Part shown: positions 27,558 to 37,116 of the stretch, piece by piece
Layout: each line of letters starts with the position of its first letter
Numbering within the stretch: position 1 is the stretch's first letter
DNA from: Nioella halotolerans
GTDB lineage: Bacteria > Pseudomonadota > Alphaproteobacteria > Rhodobacterales > Rhodobacteraceae
Reading direction: 5' to 3'
Assembly: GCA_003428585.1 (NCBI GenBank)
Contig: QVQC01000046.1
Coordinates: 50,512 to 114,511, forward strand
Length of the DNA stretch: 64,000 nt
Translations under genes and position numbers: made by a program
Notes under the pieces: generated by a model
The model's database searches: none
What the model was told of the DNA's origin: nothing
What the model saw: the letters and a program-made list of their open reading frames with translations, nothing else

Positions 27558-28715
27558 TCAGGTCTCTCGCGTCTCGAAGTCGATGCGCGGATCGATCCAG
27601 ACATACATCAGGTCCGAAAACAGCCCGACCACCAGCCCGATCAGCCCGAACACGAAGAGCGTGCCGAAAATCACCGGGTAATCACGGCTGACCGCCGCCT
27701 CGAAGCCCAGCCGGCCAAGCCCGTCGAGCGAGAAGATCGTCTCGATGATCAGCGAGCCGCCGAAGAACACCGACACGAAAACCGCCGGGAACCCGGCGAT
27801 GACGATCAGCATCGCGTTGCGAAAAACATGACCATAAAGCACCCGGCCCTCGCTCAGCCCCTTGGCCTTTGCGGTCATCACGTATTGCTTCTTGATCTCG
27901 TCGAGAAAGCTGTTCTTGGTCAACAGTGTCAGCGTGGCAAAGGCCGAGATCGTCGAGGCCAGCACCGGCAGCGTGATATGCCAGAAGTAATCCAGCACCT
28001 TGCCGATCAGGCTCAACTCCTCCCAGTTGTCCGATGTCAGGCCGCGCAGCGGGAAGAATTGCCAGTAGGATCCGCCCGCGAAAAGCACCAGCAGCAGGAT
28101 CGCGAACAGGAAGCCGGGGATCGCGTAGGCGATGATGATCATGCCGCTGGTCCACGTGTCGAACTTGGTGCCATCGCGCGTTGCCTTGCGGATGCCCAGC
28201 GGGATCGACACGAGGTAGGCGATCACCGTTGACCACAGGCCCAGCGTGATTGAGACCGGCATCTTTTCCACCACCAAATCGACGACGGAGATGGAGCGGA
28301 AATAGCTTTCCCCGAAATCGAAGCGCAGGTAATCCCACATCATCAGGAAAAACCGCTCCAAGACAGGGATCGACTCTGTTGCGCATTCTTCGGCGTCGAG
28401 CGTCGGCTCCCCCTCGTAGCCCTCGGCGCAGACGATGCGGGCGAAGTGGAACTCCACCTCCAGTTCGGCGATAAAATCAGGAGGCAGACCGCGTGCGCCA
28501 AGGTAGCTGTCCTCGCCCCCCATCTCTCCGGTGCCGCCGGTCTCCGAGCCGCCGCCGGAAATGCCGGCGAAGACATCGCCCTCGCCTTCCAGCCGGGCCA
28601 TGATCTGGTCGATCGGCCCGCCCGGCACGAATTGCACGAGGGTGAAATTGATCACCATGATCCCGATCAGCGTCGGGATCATCAGCAACAATCGTCTGAG
28701 GATATAGGCGCTCAT
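27558..28715 (-). CDS. yejB: ABC transporter permease, YejB-type
   Basis: 385 residues. The start [18 protein letters not shown] is the classical OppB/DppB N-terminus. A long periplasmic insertion (~30-125) distinguishes YejB. An EAA loop is seen at [26 protein letters not shown]. Six helices are predicted. It lies 6 nt after yejA and 3 nt before yejE. Confidence 0.9.
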   Translation of the reverse strand: MSAYILRRLLLMIPTLIGIMVINFTLVQFVPGGPIDQIMARLEGEGDVFAGISGGGSETGGTGEMGGEDSYLGARGLPPDFIAELEVEFHFARIVCAEGYEGEPTLDAEECATESIPVLERFFLMMWDYLRFDFGESYFRSISVVDLVVEKMPVSITLGLWSTVIAYLVSIPLGIRKATRDGTKFDTWTSGMIIIAYAIPGFLFAILLLVLFAGGSYWQFFPLRGLTSDNWEELSLIGKVLDYFWHITLPVLASTISAFATLTLLTKNSFLDEIKKQYVMTAKAKGLSEGRVLYGHVFRNAMLIVIAGFPAVFVSVFFGGSLIIETIFSLDGLGRLGFEAAVSRDYPVIFGTLFVFGLIGLVVGLFSDLMYVWIDPRIDFETRET

Positions 28716-28721
28716 CCCGAT

Positions 28722-30608
28722 CTACAGAATGCCGGCATCGCGCAGGTCCGCCTCGGCCTCGGGATCGATCCACCAGAAATCAAGGAAGCCGAGCGAATAG
28801 GGCGGCAGGTTTTCCGGGTAGCGATACATGTCGTAGTAAGCGACCCAGTGGTTGGGGTTGTACCATTGCGGCACGCGGAACCGTTCCAGCCGCAGCACCC
28901 GGTCAAGCGCCTGCACGGCCGGGGTCAACTCCTCCTGCGTTTCGGCATCGACGACCGCCTCGACCAGCGCGTCGATGGCCGGATCGGCAACGCCCGCGGT
29001 GTTGAAGACGGAATCGTTGGCCGTCGCGGACCCGAAATACTGCCGCAGGCTTGAACCGGGCTCGTAGCTCATCGGGAAGTGGTCGGTGATGATGTCGAAA
29101 TCGTAGTTGCGTTCGCGCTGCGTGAACTGGGCATTGTCGATCCGGTTCAGGCGGGCATCGACCCCGATGGCCTGCAGGTTCTCGACATACGGGTTGATGA
29201 TCCGGTCGAACAGCGGCGAGGTGTTGAGAAACTCGATTTCCAGCCGCTCGCCGTCCTCGTTGCGCAGCATCCCGTCATCGCCCGGTTCCCACCCGGCCTC
29301 TTCCATGAGGCGCAGCGCCTGCCGCGCGCGGCGCCGGTCAAAGGCACGATCGGGATCGGCGGGCGGGATGGTATAGGCTTCGTCGGTAAAGACCTCCGGG
29401 CGCAGTTGATCGCGCAGCGGTTCCAGCAGCTCCAGTTCCCCTTCCGAGGGCAGGCCGGTCGCCGAAAGGTAGGTGTTTTCCCAGAACGACACGTTGGGGG
29501 TGTAGAGCCCGTGGAACAGCGTCTGGTTGGTCCATTCGAAATTGAACATGAGCGAGATCGCCTCGCGCACCCGCGCATCCTGGAACTTCGGCCGGCGCAG
29601 GTTCATCACGAAGCTCTGGCCCGACGAAATCGTGCCGTCGGGAATTTCCTCACGCACCACGATACCGCGTTCCAGGCGGGGAAAGTCATAGGCTGTGGCC
29701 CACTGGTTCGAGCTTGATTCATTGCGGAACGTGTATTGCCCGGCGGTGAAGCCTTCGAAGGCGGCGATGGAATCGCCGTAATACTCGACCCGTATGGTCT
29801 CGTAATTGTGCCGGCCCTGACTGATCGGCAGGTGATCGCCCCAGTAGTCGGGGTTGCGGCGGAACACGGTGCGCTCGCCTACGTTGACCGTATCAACGAC
29901 ATAGGGGCCGGACCCGGTCAGCGGGTCCAGCCGGCTTTCCTCGAAATCGCGGCCCGATGCCTCGTGGCTGGCACGGCTGAACACCGGCAGCCCGCCAGCC
30001 GTGTCGATGCGGCCGCGAATGGGCGCGTCGGGATTGAAATCGAATCGCACCCGGCGCTCGTCCAGCGCCTCCGCCCCGGCCAGTGTCAGAACGATCGAAG
30101 CGCGGAAAGACGGCAGCCCTTCGTCGCGCAGGATCTCGTAGCTGAACACCACGTCGTCGGCGGTAACCGGCGTGCCGTCTGAAAACCGCGCTTCCTCGCG
30201 CAGCGTGAAAATGACGTAGGAGCGGTCCTCCGGGTAGGCGATTGTTTCGCATAGCAGGCAATAGAAGCTGCCGACCTCGTCCGCGGTGCCTTCAAGCATC
30301 GACTCGAAGAAGATCGAGGACAGCAGCGCCGACCGGCCCTGCCGCGTATAGGGATGCAAGGAGTCAAACGACCCCGACCAAGGGAAAGAGAACTCGCCGC
30401 CGCGCGGAGCGTCGGGATTGACGTAGTCGAGATGCTCGAATTCCGGCCCGTAGCGCAGGTCGCCGAACGTGGAGATGCCGTGCGCCACGGTCAGCTCTGC
30501 CGTCTCCTCCTGCCCGAAACCGGGGGCTGCAAGCAGCATGGCGGCAACCAGCGGCAAGGCCGTCCACCAAGAAACAGTCGGGCGCGTCGAAACTCGGGTG
30601 CGGGTCAT
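28722..30608 (-). CDS. yejA: Periplasmic peptide-binding protein, YejA-type
   Basis: 628 residues, SBP family 5. Signal peptide from the ATG at 30608 (MTRTRVSTRP, a hydrophobic run WTALPLVAAMLLAAPGFG, cleavage near residue 33). Family blocks include DYVNPDAPRGGEF and the EARFSDGTPVTADDVVFSYE region typical of the oligopeptide-binding fold. GGGAG precedes the ATG by ~6 nt; an in-frame start 26 codons upstream is unlikely since it would bury the signal peptide. First gene of yejABEF. Confidence 0.9.
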   Translation of the reverse strand: MTRTRVSTRPTVSWWTALPLVAAMLLAAPGFGQEETAELTVAHGISTFGDLRYGPEFEHLDYVNPDAPRGGEFSFPWSGSFDSLHPYTRQGRSALLSSIFFESMLEGTADEVGSFYCLLCETIAYPEDRSYVIFTLREEARFSDGTPVTADDVVFSYEILRDEGLPSFRASIVLTLAGAEALDERRVRFDFNPDAPIRGRIDTAGGLPVFSRASHEASGRDFEESRLDPLTGSGPYVVDTVNVGERTVFRRNPDYWGDHLPISQGRHNYETIRVEYYGDSIAAFEGFTAGQYTFRNESSSNQWATAYDFPRLERGIVVREEIPDGTISSGQSFVMNLRRPKFQDARVREAISLMFNFEWTNQTLFHGLYTPNVSFWENTYLSATGLPSEGELELLEPLRDQLRPEVFTDEAYTIPPADPDRAFDRRRARQALRLMEEAGWEPGDDGMLRNEDGERLEIEFLNTSPLFDRIINPYVENLQAIGVDARLNRIDNAQFTQRERNYDFDIITDHFPMSYEPGSSLRQYFGSATANDSVFNTAGVADPAIDALVEAVVDAETQEELTPAVQALDRVLRLERFRVPQWYNPNHWVAYYDMYRYPENLPPYSLGFLDFWWIDPEAEADLRDAGIL

Positions 30609-30718
30609 TCGGGGCTCCCTGCGAGAGGTCGATGTTGTCCTGTTATGGGTGTGAATAGCGTAAGGACCAGCCCTACCCCGGTTCAAGGCGAATTACATCT
30701 TCGTGACCGTGCAAATGC

Positions 30719-30744
30719 AAAAAGGCCGCCCGGAAGGGGCGGCC
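30719..30744 (-). terminator. Rho-independent terminator after the cytochrome c gene
   Basis: GGCCGCCC (30724-30731) pairs with GGGCGGCC (30737-30744). Read on the minus strand, the stem is followed by TTTTTGCATT. It lies 22 nt past the cytochrome stop. Confidence 0.85.
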
Positions 30745-30765
30745 CGTGACATGCATGGCGCGAAA

Positions 30766-31287
30766 TCACTCGTCGAGCGAGTCGAGGTAGGCGATCATCG
30801 CGGCGCGGTCTTCCACATCGCGCATGCCGCCATAGGACATGGCGGTGCCCGGCGCGTAATCGCGCGGGTTTTCGAGGAACGCGTTCAACTCCTCGGGCGT
30901 CCAAGCGGTATCCATCGATTCCAGCGCGCCGGAATAGCTGAAATCGTCGAACGAGGCGATCTGCCGGCCAACAACGCCGTGCAGGGACGGCCCGACCCCG
31001 TGGACCCCCGGTTCCACCACGTGACAGGCGCGGCACTGGCGCCAAAGCCCTTCGCCATCCGCCGGATCGGCCGAAGCAAGGATTTCCGAGAAGGGCACCT
31101 CTTCGACCTCCTCCTCCTCTACGGCCTCGTCATCGTCGGTCATGATAACGTAGCCGGCCAGGTGGTCTTCGCCATGGCCCCCGCCAACGTTAAAGAGGCC
31201 GCTCGCAGCCCAGCCACTCAGAAGCAGAATCAGCAAGGCGGCGCAGACGCTGCCAACGGCCTTGGTGAGGGTCATCGTGTCAAACAT
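30766..31287 (-). CDS. Membrane-anchored cytochrome c (CycM/c552-like)
   Basis: 173 residues. The N-terminus MFDTMTLTKAVGSVCAALLI is a membrane anchor strongly resembling cytochrome c552/CycM of Paracoccus. An acidic linker (AVEEEEVEEVP) leads to a class I cytochrome c domain with CRACH (~residue 85) and the Met ligand in GTAMSYGG. It probably carries electrons between bc1 and the aa3 oxidase at the periplasmic face. I chose the ATG at 31287 over one 5 codons upstream by similarity of the MFDTMT start. Confidence 0.9.
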   Translation of the reverse strand: MFDTMTLTKAVGSVCAALLILLLSGWAASGLFNVGGGHGEDHLAGYVIMTDDDEAVEEEEVEEVPFSEILASADPADGEGLWRQCRACHVVEPGVHGVGPSLHGVVGRQIASFDDFSYSGALESMDTAWTPEELNAFLENPRDYAPGTAMSYGGMRDVEDRAAMIAYLDSLDE

Positions 31288-31394
31288 GGTTATCCCATCC
31301 ACATTTCGGTTTGCGGCGTATGTATCGGCTTTTCCGCGTTGCTTTCAAGGTGTAGTAGCGCGACAGAACGCCCTTGTCGAAGAAAGACCGACGA

Positions 31395-32225
31395 ATGACC
31401 GCCCGCATCGCCTTCCAGGGGGAACCCGGCGCCTACTCGCACCAGGCCTGCCGCACGGCGCGCCCGAATCTGGAAGCGCTGGCTTGTGCCAATTTCGAGG
31501 ACGTGATCGACGCCGTGCGCGAGGGCAAGGCCACCGAGGCGATGCTGCCAGTGGAGAACTCTACCTATGGCCGCGTGGCCGACATTCACCGACTGCTGCC
31601 AGACAGCGGGCTGCATATCGTCGACGAGGCGTTCGTGCGGGTCCATATCAACCTGCTCGGCGTGCCGGGCGCAACGCTGGCGGATGTCGAGGAGGCGTTC
31701 AGCCACCTCGTGTTGCTGCCGCAATGCGGGTCATTCCTGCGCAAGCATGACATCCGTGGCCGGGTCAGCCCCGACAACGCCCGGGCCGCGCGCGACGTGG
31801 CCGCCTGGGGCGACAAGTCCAAGGCGGCCCTCGCCTCGGAACTGGCGGGCGAGATCTACGGGCTCGACGTTCTGGCGCGCCACATCGAGGATCATGACCG
31901 CAACACCACGCGCTTCCTGATCATGTCACGCACCCCCGACATGACCCGCCGCGCCGACCACATGATGACCAGCTTCGTGTTTCAGGTGCGCAACATCCCC
32001 GCCGCACTTTACAAGGCGATGGGCGGCTTTGCGACCAATGGCGTGAACATGACCAAGCTGGAAAGCTACATGATCGGCGGCAGTTTCACCGCCACCCAGT
32101 TCTACGCCGATATCGAGGGCCACCCCGAGGACCACAACGTGCAACTGGCGCTGGACGAGCTGGGCTATTTCACCTCGCATATCCGCATCCTGGGCACCTA
32201 CCCGGCGGATCCGATGCGCGACTGA
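31395..32225 (+). CDS. pheA: Prephenate dehydratase
   Basis: 276 residues. The dehydratase domain starts IAFQGEPGAYSHQA and has the MLPVENSTYGRV motif. The Thr-Arg-Phe active-site triplet is in RNTTRFLIM (~residue 175). The C-terminal ACT domain carries the Phe-binding ESYMIGGSFTATQFYADIEG segment. It converts prephenate to phenylpyruvate. It is monofunctional, without the chorismate mutase domain of E. coli PheA. The ATG at 31395 is preferred over an in-frame TTG at 31374. Confidence 0.95.
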   Translation: MTARIAFQGEPGAYSHQACRTARPNLEALACANFEDVIDAVREGKATEAMLPVENSTYGRVADIHRLLPDSGLHIVDEAFVRVHINLLGVPGATLADVEEAFSHLVLLPQCGSFLRKHDIRGRVSPDNARAARDVAAWGDKSKAALASELAGEIYGLDVLARHIEDHDRNTTRFLIMSRTPDMTRRADHMMTSFVFQVRNIPAALYKAMGGFATNGVNMTKLESYMIGGSFTATQFYADIEGHPEDHNVQLALDELGYFTSHIRILGTYPADPMRD

Positions 32226-32229
32226 CGGC

Positions 32230-32706
32230 TTAGCCGCGCGCCTGGTGGCGGCGGTACTCGTGCTCGAACTGGTTGGCGAGAGCAACGATCCGCGAGTCGA
32301 CTTTCGTCTGGATCTTCTTGCGCGCCAGTTTCACCGTCTGAAGGATCAACCGCGATGCCAACGTCGTTGCCACGAGCTGTGCCTTGGCAAAGACCTGCGT
32401 CTTTTGCGGCCCGATTTCCTCGAACACCAGATCGACATCGACGCGCATGCCGCCGACGGTGGTCACAATCTGCGCATGCTCTGGCCGGGTCAGGTCGGTC
32501 ACCGTCGCCTCAACACCGCGTGTCTTGCCGCGCACCACGACGGACCCACGCCACGACACGCCTTCCGCAACCTCGGTAAAGCCGTTCACGCGACGAATGT
32601 CCGCGCCATAGCCACGCGCCGCCTGCTCGTAGCGGGTGAAATCGGCGAACCGGTCGAACGCGAAATCTCGTGGAACGTCGACTTCTTCGCGTGTCTCGAA
32701 GATCAT
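32230..32706 (-). CDS. SRPBCC-fold (START-like) protein
   Basis: 158 residues. The N-terminus IFETREEVDVPRDFAFDRFAD, a GVSWRGSVVVRGK block and a C-terminal amphipathic helix fit the polyketide cyclase/dehydrase SRPBCC superfamily, which binds hydrophobic ligands. No ligand can be inferred. Convergent with pheA, ending 5 nt from it. Confidence 0.75.
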   Translation of the reverse strand: MIFETREEVDVPRDFAFDRFADFTRYEQAARGYGADIRRVNGFTEVAEGVSWRGSVVVRGKTRGVEATVTDLTRPEHAQIVTTVGGMRVDVDLVFEEIGPQKTQVFAKAQLVATTLASRLILQTVKLARKKIQTKVDSRIVALANQFEHEYRRHQARG

Positions 32707-32755
32707 TCAGGGGATCCTTCCTGCTAGCATGCCCGCCATGCGCGCAGTTTGACCG

Positions 32756-33727
32756 TTAATCCAGCCGATCCGCAAGCCAGTTTTCCAGAAGGAAATGCGC
32801 GATCGCCCCGCGCCGCGCCGGAAGCAGTGTGGGGTGGCGGCCGGCCATCGCCTCGGCCAGATCCTCGCGGCTCATCCAGAACGCGCCCTCCAGTTCCACC
32901 GGGTCGATGGTGATTGCGCGGCTTTGCGCCTGACCCCAGCAGCCGAACATCAGCGACGAAGGGTAGGGCCAGGGCTGGCTGGCAAGGTAGTCGACAGGTC
33001 CCACCTTGACTGCGGTTTCCTCGGCCACCTCGCGGCGCACCGCCGCCTCGATCGTCTCGCCCGGCTCCACGAAACCCGCCAGCAGCGAATACATGCCCGC
33101 CGGCCAGCCGGGCGAGCGGCCAAGCAGCACATCGTTGCCATGGGTGATCAGCATGATGACAACCGGGTCCGTGCGCGGGAAATGATGCGCACCGCAATCG
33201 GGGCAAAGGCGCTGCCAGCCCGCCTGCGCCACACGGCTTTCGCTGCCGCAGCGCGCGCAGAAGCGGTGCGACCGATGCCAGCCCAGCATCGCCTTCGCGG
33301 TCGCCGCAAGCTCCGCATCGCGCGGCGTCAGCATCGTCATCGCCAACCGCAACTCCCGAAACACCTGCCCCGCGTCGGCAGTCGGGTGAACCTGAAGACT
33401 GTCATCGGCAAAACTGTCCAGCGGCGCGTAAGCCGCGGCTTCCGGCGCCCAACGCGCCAGATCCGCGGCAAAGCGCAAGGCGCCATCGTCATTGCCGAGG
33501 AACAGGCGCTCACCCGGCGCATCCGCCAGCATCGGGTGATCCGCAGGCAGCCAGACAAGCCGCTGCCCCGCGTCATCCGCCTGCATCAACGGTTTGCCAC
33601 GCCAGATCGGCAGGACCGTGCCCCGCCCATCGGCAAGCGCCGCGGCGAGGGCCCCGGCATCGCCGCGAAGCTCCGCTGCCCGGTCAAGGCCCGCCCCCCC
33701 GAACGTCACCGTTTCCGCCAGCTTCAT
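32756..33727 (-). CDS. nudC: NAD+ diphosphatase (NudC)
   Basis: 323 residues. The zinc ribbon has C157/C160 and C175/C178 (CARC and CPDC), then the Nudix box GFVEPGETIEAAVRREVAEE (residues 218-237), followed by the SQPWPYPSSLM motif that distinguishes NADH pyrophosphatases. It hydrolyses NAD(H) and can remove 5' NAD caps from RNA. The alphaproteobacterial form carries a longer N-terminal domain (~1-150) than E. coli. Confidence 0.94.
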   Translation of the reverse strand: MKLAETVTFGGAGLDRAAELRGDAGALAAALADGRGTVLPIWRGKPLMQADDAGQRLVWLPADHPMLADAPGERLFLGNDDGALRFAADLARWAPEAAAYAPLDSFADDSLQVHPTADAGQVFRELRLAMTMLTPRDAELAATAKAMLGWHRSHRFCARCGSESRVAQAGWQRLCPDCGAHHFPRTDPVVIMLITHGNDVLLGRSPGWPAGMYSLLAGFVEPGETIEAAVRREVAEETAVKVGPVDYLASQPWPYPSSLMFGCWGQAQSRAITIDPVELEGAFWMSREDLAEAMAGRHPTLLPARRGAIAHFLLENWLADRLD

Positions 33728-33902
33728 GATCCCTCCGCCTCTCCGGCCCGCCCGGAATTAACCTTGTTTAACAAATCTATGGCAGGAATGTCGCACCGGC
33801 GCATTTCCGTATCGCAGTCAAAACCTCCTGCGTCCTGCCACTGGTGTTTCCCTGCTTGGGTGATCTAACTGGTTCCGGGACAAGGGAAAAGCATAGAAAC
33901 CC

Positions 33903-35729
33903 ATGGGGACGAAACCGACAGAAACCGCTGCCCGTGCTGATGGGCAGCGCCTTCAGATCGTGGTGCTGGCGACAACCGACCTTCACGCGAACCTGCGAAC
34001 CTACAATTACTACCTCGATTCCGAGGGCGACGATCCCGGCCTTGCCGGCGTCGCCAGTCTTGTGCGCAAGCTGCGCGCCGGGGCGCACAACGTCCTGTTG
34101 CTGGATAACGGCGATACGTTGCAAGGCTCCCCCCTCGGTGATCTGGCAGCCGAAGGTGGAATCGGCGCGCCGCATCCGATGATCGCGGCGATGAATGCGG
34201 TTGGCTACGACGCGGCGACCGTGGGCAACCACGATTTCAACTACGGGCTGACATTCCTGCACGATATGCTGGCCGACGCGACCTTCCCGATTGTGCTGGC
34301 CAATGTGGACCGGCCCGATGGCGACAGCCTGCTGCCGCGCTCCTGCCTGCTGGACCGCGGGGTCACCGCCGAAGATGGCACGCCGCAGCGGCTACGTATC
34401 GGTATTCTGGGCGTCGCGCCGCCGCAGATCACGAAATGGGATGCCCGCCTGCTGGCGGGGCACGTGCGCACCCGCCCGATCGTTGCCAGTGCGCGAACCG
34501 AGGCCGCCCGCCTGCGCGACAAGGGCGCCGACCTCGTGATCGCGCTCTGCCATTCCGGCATCGGGGCCGAGGAGGATGCGCCAGGCCTTGAGAATGCGGT
34601 GCTGCCGCTTGCCGCGAGCGGCGCGGTCGATGCCATCGTCGCCGGCCACACCCACAAGGCCCTTCCCACGCCCGACAATCCCGGCCCGATCCACGGTGTT
34701 CCGGTTGTGCAGCCCGGATTCTTCGGCTCTCACCTGGGTGAGATTCGGCTCGATCTGATCCGCGACGGGGACGGCTGGCGGATCGAGAACAGCGCGGCGC
34801 GGCTTCACCGGGTGGCCGAGCCCCCGGACCCCGAGATTCAAACGCTGTCAGCCGACTGCCATGCCGCCACGCTGGCCCATATCCGCCGCCCGCTTGGCAA
34901 GACGGAGCGGCCGCTGGAAACCTATTTCTCGCTGGTGGCCAACTGCCCGGCCTTGGCCCTGATCGCCGAGGCCACCACGGCGGCGGCCCGGCGCCTGCTT
35001 GACGGCCACCCGCTGTCCCATCTGCCGCTTCTGTCCGCCGTGGCGCCCTTCAAGGCCGGCGGCCGAGGGGGACCGGACTATTACACCGACATCCCGGCCG
35101 GTCCCTTGTCGATCCGCCACGCTGCCGATCTTTATGCCTATCCCAACAGCCTGCAAGTGCTGCGCGTCACCGGCGCCGATCTGCGCGACTGGCTGGAACG
35201 GACCGCTTCGGCCTTCTGCCGGATCGCGCCGGGGCACGCCGGGCAAAGCCTGCTCGACCCGGCCTTCTCCAGCTACAATTTCGACGTGGTCCACGGGCTG
35301 ACCTACCGCATCGACGTGACCGCCCCCGCCCGCACCAGCGCCGATGGCGCGCAGGTCTTTTCCGGGCCCGGCCGCATCCGCGACCTCGCCCATATGGGCC
35401 GGCCGGTGCGCGACGACGATACCTTCCTCGTGGTCACCAACAGCTATCGCGCCGCGGGTGGCGGGCATTTCGCGGCCGCTGCCCACAGCGAGGCGGTGCT
35501 CGCCAGTGCCGAGACCGTGCGCGACGTGTTGGCCCGATATATCGCGCGGGCCTCGCCGCTCCGCCCGCATGCACAGGATACATGGCGATTCATGCCCGTT
35601 CCCGGCACGACCGTGATCCATGAAACCGGGCCCGGCGCCCTTGCGCACACAGCCCGGATGGAGGCGCTCGGCCTTACCCCCGACGGCTGGAGCAAGGCGG
35701 GCTTCCTGCGCTGCGCCCTGTCCCTGTGA
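33903..35729 (+). CDS. 2',3'-cyclic-nucleotide 2'-phosphodiesterase/3'-nucleotidase-like protein
   Basis: 608 residues. An N-terminal metallophosphatase domain has TTDLHAN, DNGDTLQGSP, GNHDFNYG, a CHSG motif and GHTHKALP. The C-terminal 5'-nucleotidase domain (~340-560) ends in SYRAAGGGHF-type substrate residues. The family (CpdB/UshA) normally acts in the periplasm, but this start MGTKPTETAARADGQRLQIV has no signal peptide. No better start is obvious, as the upstream region is AT-rich intergenic DNA. Either export is absent or another start is used. Confidence 0.88.
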   Translation: MGTKPTETAARADGQRLQIVVLATTDLHANLRTYNYYLDSEGDDPGLAGVASLVRKLRAGAHNVLLLDNGDTLQGSPLGDLAAEGGIGAPHPMIAAMNAVGYDAATVGNHDFNYGLTFLHDMLADATFPIVLANVDRPDGDSLLPRSCLLDRGVTAEDGTPQRLRIGILGVAPPQITKWDARLLAGHVRTRPIVASARTEAARLRDKGADLVIALCHSGIGAEEDAPGLENAVLPLAASGAVDAIVAGHTHKALPTPDNPGPIHGVPVVQPGFFGSHLGEIRLDLIRDGDGWRIENSAARLHRVAEPPDPEIQTLSADCHAATLAHIRRPLGKTERPLETYFSLVANCPALALIAEATTAAARRLLDGHPLSHLPLLSAVAPFKAGGRGGPDYYTDIPAGPLSIRHAADLYAYPNSLQVLRVTGADLRDWLERTASAFCRIAPGHAGQSLLDPAFSSYNFDVVHGLTYRIDVTAPARTSADGAQVFSGPGRIRDLAHMGRPVRDDDTFLVVTNSYRAAGGGHFAAAAHSEAVLASAETVRDVLARYIARASPLRPHAQDTWRFMPVPGTTVIHETGPGALAHTARMEALGLTPDGWSKAGFLRCALSL

Positions 35730-35777
35730 TCGGATCGCGCCCCTTGCGAAAGCGCGCGGCATCCCCTATGTCGCGGC

Positions 35778-35876
35778 GTGAGGGGTTGGCGCGGGCAAGC
35801 GCCTCGCCAACCTGGTCAGGACCGGAAGGTAGCAGCCACAACGAGCCCCGCTTGGGTCGATGTCCAACCTCTCACC
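35778..35876 (+). ncRNA. ffs: Signal recognition particle RNA (small bacterial type)
   Basis: The universally conserved apical signature GGTCAGGACCGGAAGGTAGCAGCC is present at 35814-35837. The ends pair as GTGAGGGGTTGG (35778-35789) with CCAACCTCTCAC (35864-35875), giving a ~99-nt 4.5S-type hairpin that binds Ffh. The exact 5' and 3' ends are estimated. It lies 49 nt after the phosphodiesterase gene. Confidence 0.95.
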
Positions 35877-35932
35877 CCGCTTTCAGGTCGCGCGCAGAAC
35901 ATGCCGCGGCCTGATGCGTTTCGCGGCCCTCA

Positions 35933-36631
35933 TCAGGCCGAAAGCCGCGCCACAAGGGCGGGCAGATGTGACAGGTCGGGAACTTCGTGGAACCGCGGAT
36001 CGGCCACCGGCGGGGGTGCCTGTTCAAGCGCCCATGTCAGGCCATGCGGAACGTGGACACCGAACGCGCCGGCCTCGATCGCCGGGATCACGTCTGATTT
36101 AAGCGAGTTGCCAACCATCATCGCGCAAGCGGGGCCGTCCCCGTGGGCGGTGAAGGCGCGGGCGTAAACCTCCGCCGTCTTGTGCGAGACGATTTCCACC
36201 GCGTCGAACAAGTCGCCCAGCCCCGATTGCGCCAGCTTGCGCTCCTGGTCCAGCAAGTCACCCTTGGTGATAAGGATCAGGCGATGCGTGCCGGCCAATG
36301 CCTCCACCGCTTCCCGTGCATGGGGCAGAAGGTCGATGGGATGGTTCAGCATCTCCTGCCCGGCGGCGAGGATTTCCTCGATGACGCTGGCAGGCACCGT
36401 CCGGTCGGTCACCTCGATGGCCGTCTCGATCATCGACAGCATGAAGCCCTTGATGCCGAATCCGTAATGGCCGATGTTGCGCCGCTCCGCGGTCAGCAGA
36501 TGCTCCATCAGGTGATCCTTGGCGGTGTAGTCGACCAGAAGCTCGGCGAACCGATCTTGTGTCATGCGGAAGAACCGCTCGTTTTGCCAGAGCGTGTCAT
36601 CCGCATCGAAACCGATTGTCTGCACCGTCAT
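35933..36631 (-). CDS. HAD-superfamily hydrolase
   Basis: 232 residues. Motif I FDADDTLW gives DxDDT, motif II ILITKGD, motif III Lys in the KTAEVY region and motif IV VGNSLKSDVIPA follow in order. An all-helical cap occupies ~18-100, so this is a small-molecule phosphatase-like HAD of subfamily I. Substrate unknown. An in-frame ATG two codons upstream is an alternative start. Confidence 0.85.
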   Translation of the reverse strand: MTVQTIGFDADDTLWQNERFFRMTQDRFAELLVDYTAKDHLMEHLLTAERRNIGHYGFGIKGFMLSMIETAIEVTDRTVPASVIEEILAAGQEMLNHPIDLLPHAREAVEALAGTHRLILITKGDLLDQERKLAQSGLGDLFDAVEIVSHKTAEVYARAFTAHGDGPACAMMVGNSLKSDVIPAIEAGAFGVHVPHGLTWALEQAPPPVADPRFHEVPDLSHLPALVARLSA

Positions 36632-36744
36632 GGCCACCCCGTCCTTTCAATATGGCAGGGCGTGACATCCTCCCCCTTTTCTGACAAGGGGGGCGGATTA
36701 TATACTGCCTCCAAGCGACAACCTTCGACCATTCGAAAGATGTG

Positions 36745-37089
36745 ATGCCACAGCGATTCCCGATATCCATGGCGGACAAGTCGGACCCCGATTCCGAAAA
36801 CGACCTGCTGACAAAGACCAAGTCCAAGACGCAACGCCCGCCGATGTACAAGGTGCTGCTGCTCAACGACGATTACACACCGATGGAGTTCGTCGTGCAC
36901 GTGTTGGAACGCTTTTTCGGCATCGGCCACAGTCAGGCGGTGGAAATCATGCTGACGGTGCACAAGAAGGGCGTGGCCGTGGTTGGTGTTTTTTCCTACG
37001 AGATCGCGGAAACCAAGGTCGCGCAGGTGATGGATTTCGCCCGCCGCAGCCAACACCCGCTGCAATGCACGATGGAGAAAGAGGACTAG
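36745..37089 (+). CDS. clpS: ATP-dependent Clp protease adaptor ClpS
   Basis: 114 residues. A variable N-tail precedes the ClpS core [20 protein letters not shown], with the N-degron pocket residues (NDDYTPM, VHKKG). It delivers N-end-rule substrates to ClpA/ClpP. The start is uncertain: GTG at 36742, ATG at 36745, or ATG at 36769 (MADKSDPD). A hairpin CCCCCTT/AAGGGGG (36672-36678 with 36686-36692) and a TATACT (36701-36706) lie in the promoter region. Divergent from the HAD gene. Confidence 0.93.
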   Translation: MPQRFPISMADKSDPDSENDLLTKTKSKTQRPPMYKVLLLNDDYTPMEFVVHVLERFFGIGHSQAVEIMLTVHKKGVAVVGVFSYEIAETKVAQVMDFARRSQHPLQCTMEKED

Positions 37090-37116
37090 GCCCGCGTCGC
37101 CTGCGTCCCGCCCCGC

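Noticed and set aside
33758-33772. TTAA-N6-TTAAC motif upstream of the phosphodiesterase gene
   Set aside because: The CtrA consensus requires TTAA-N7-TTAA spacing; here the spacer is 6 nt, so no CtrA site is called.
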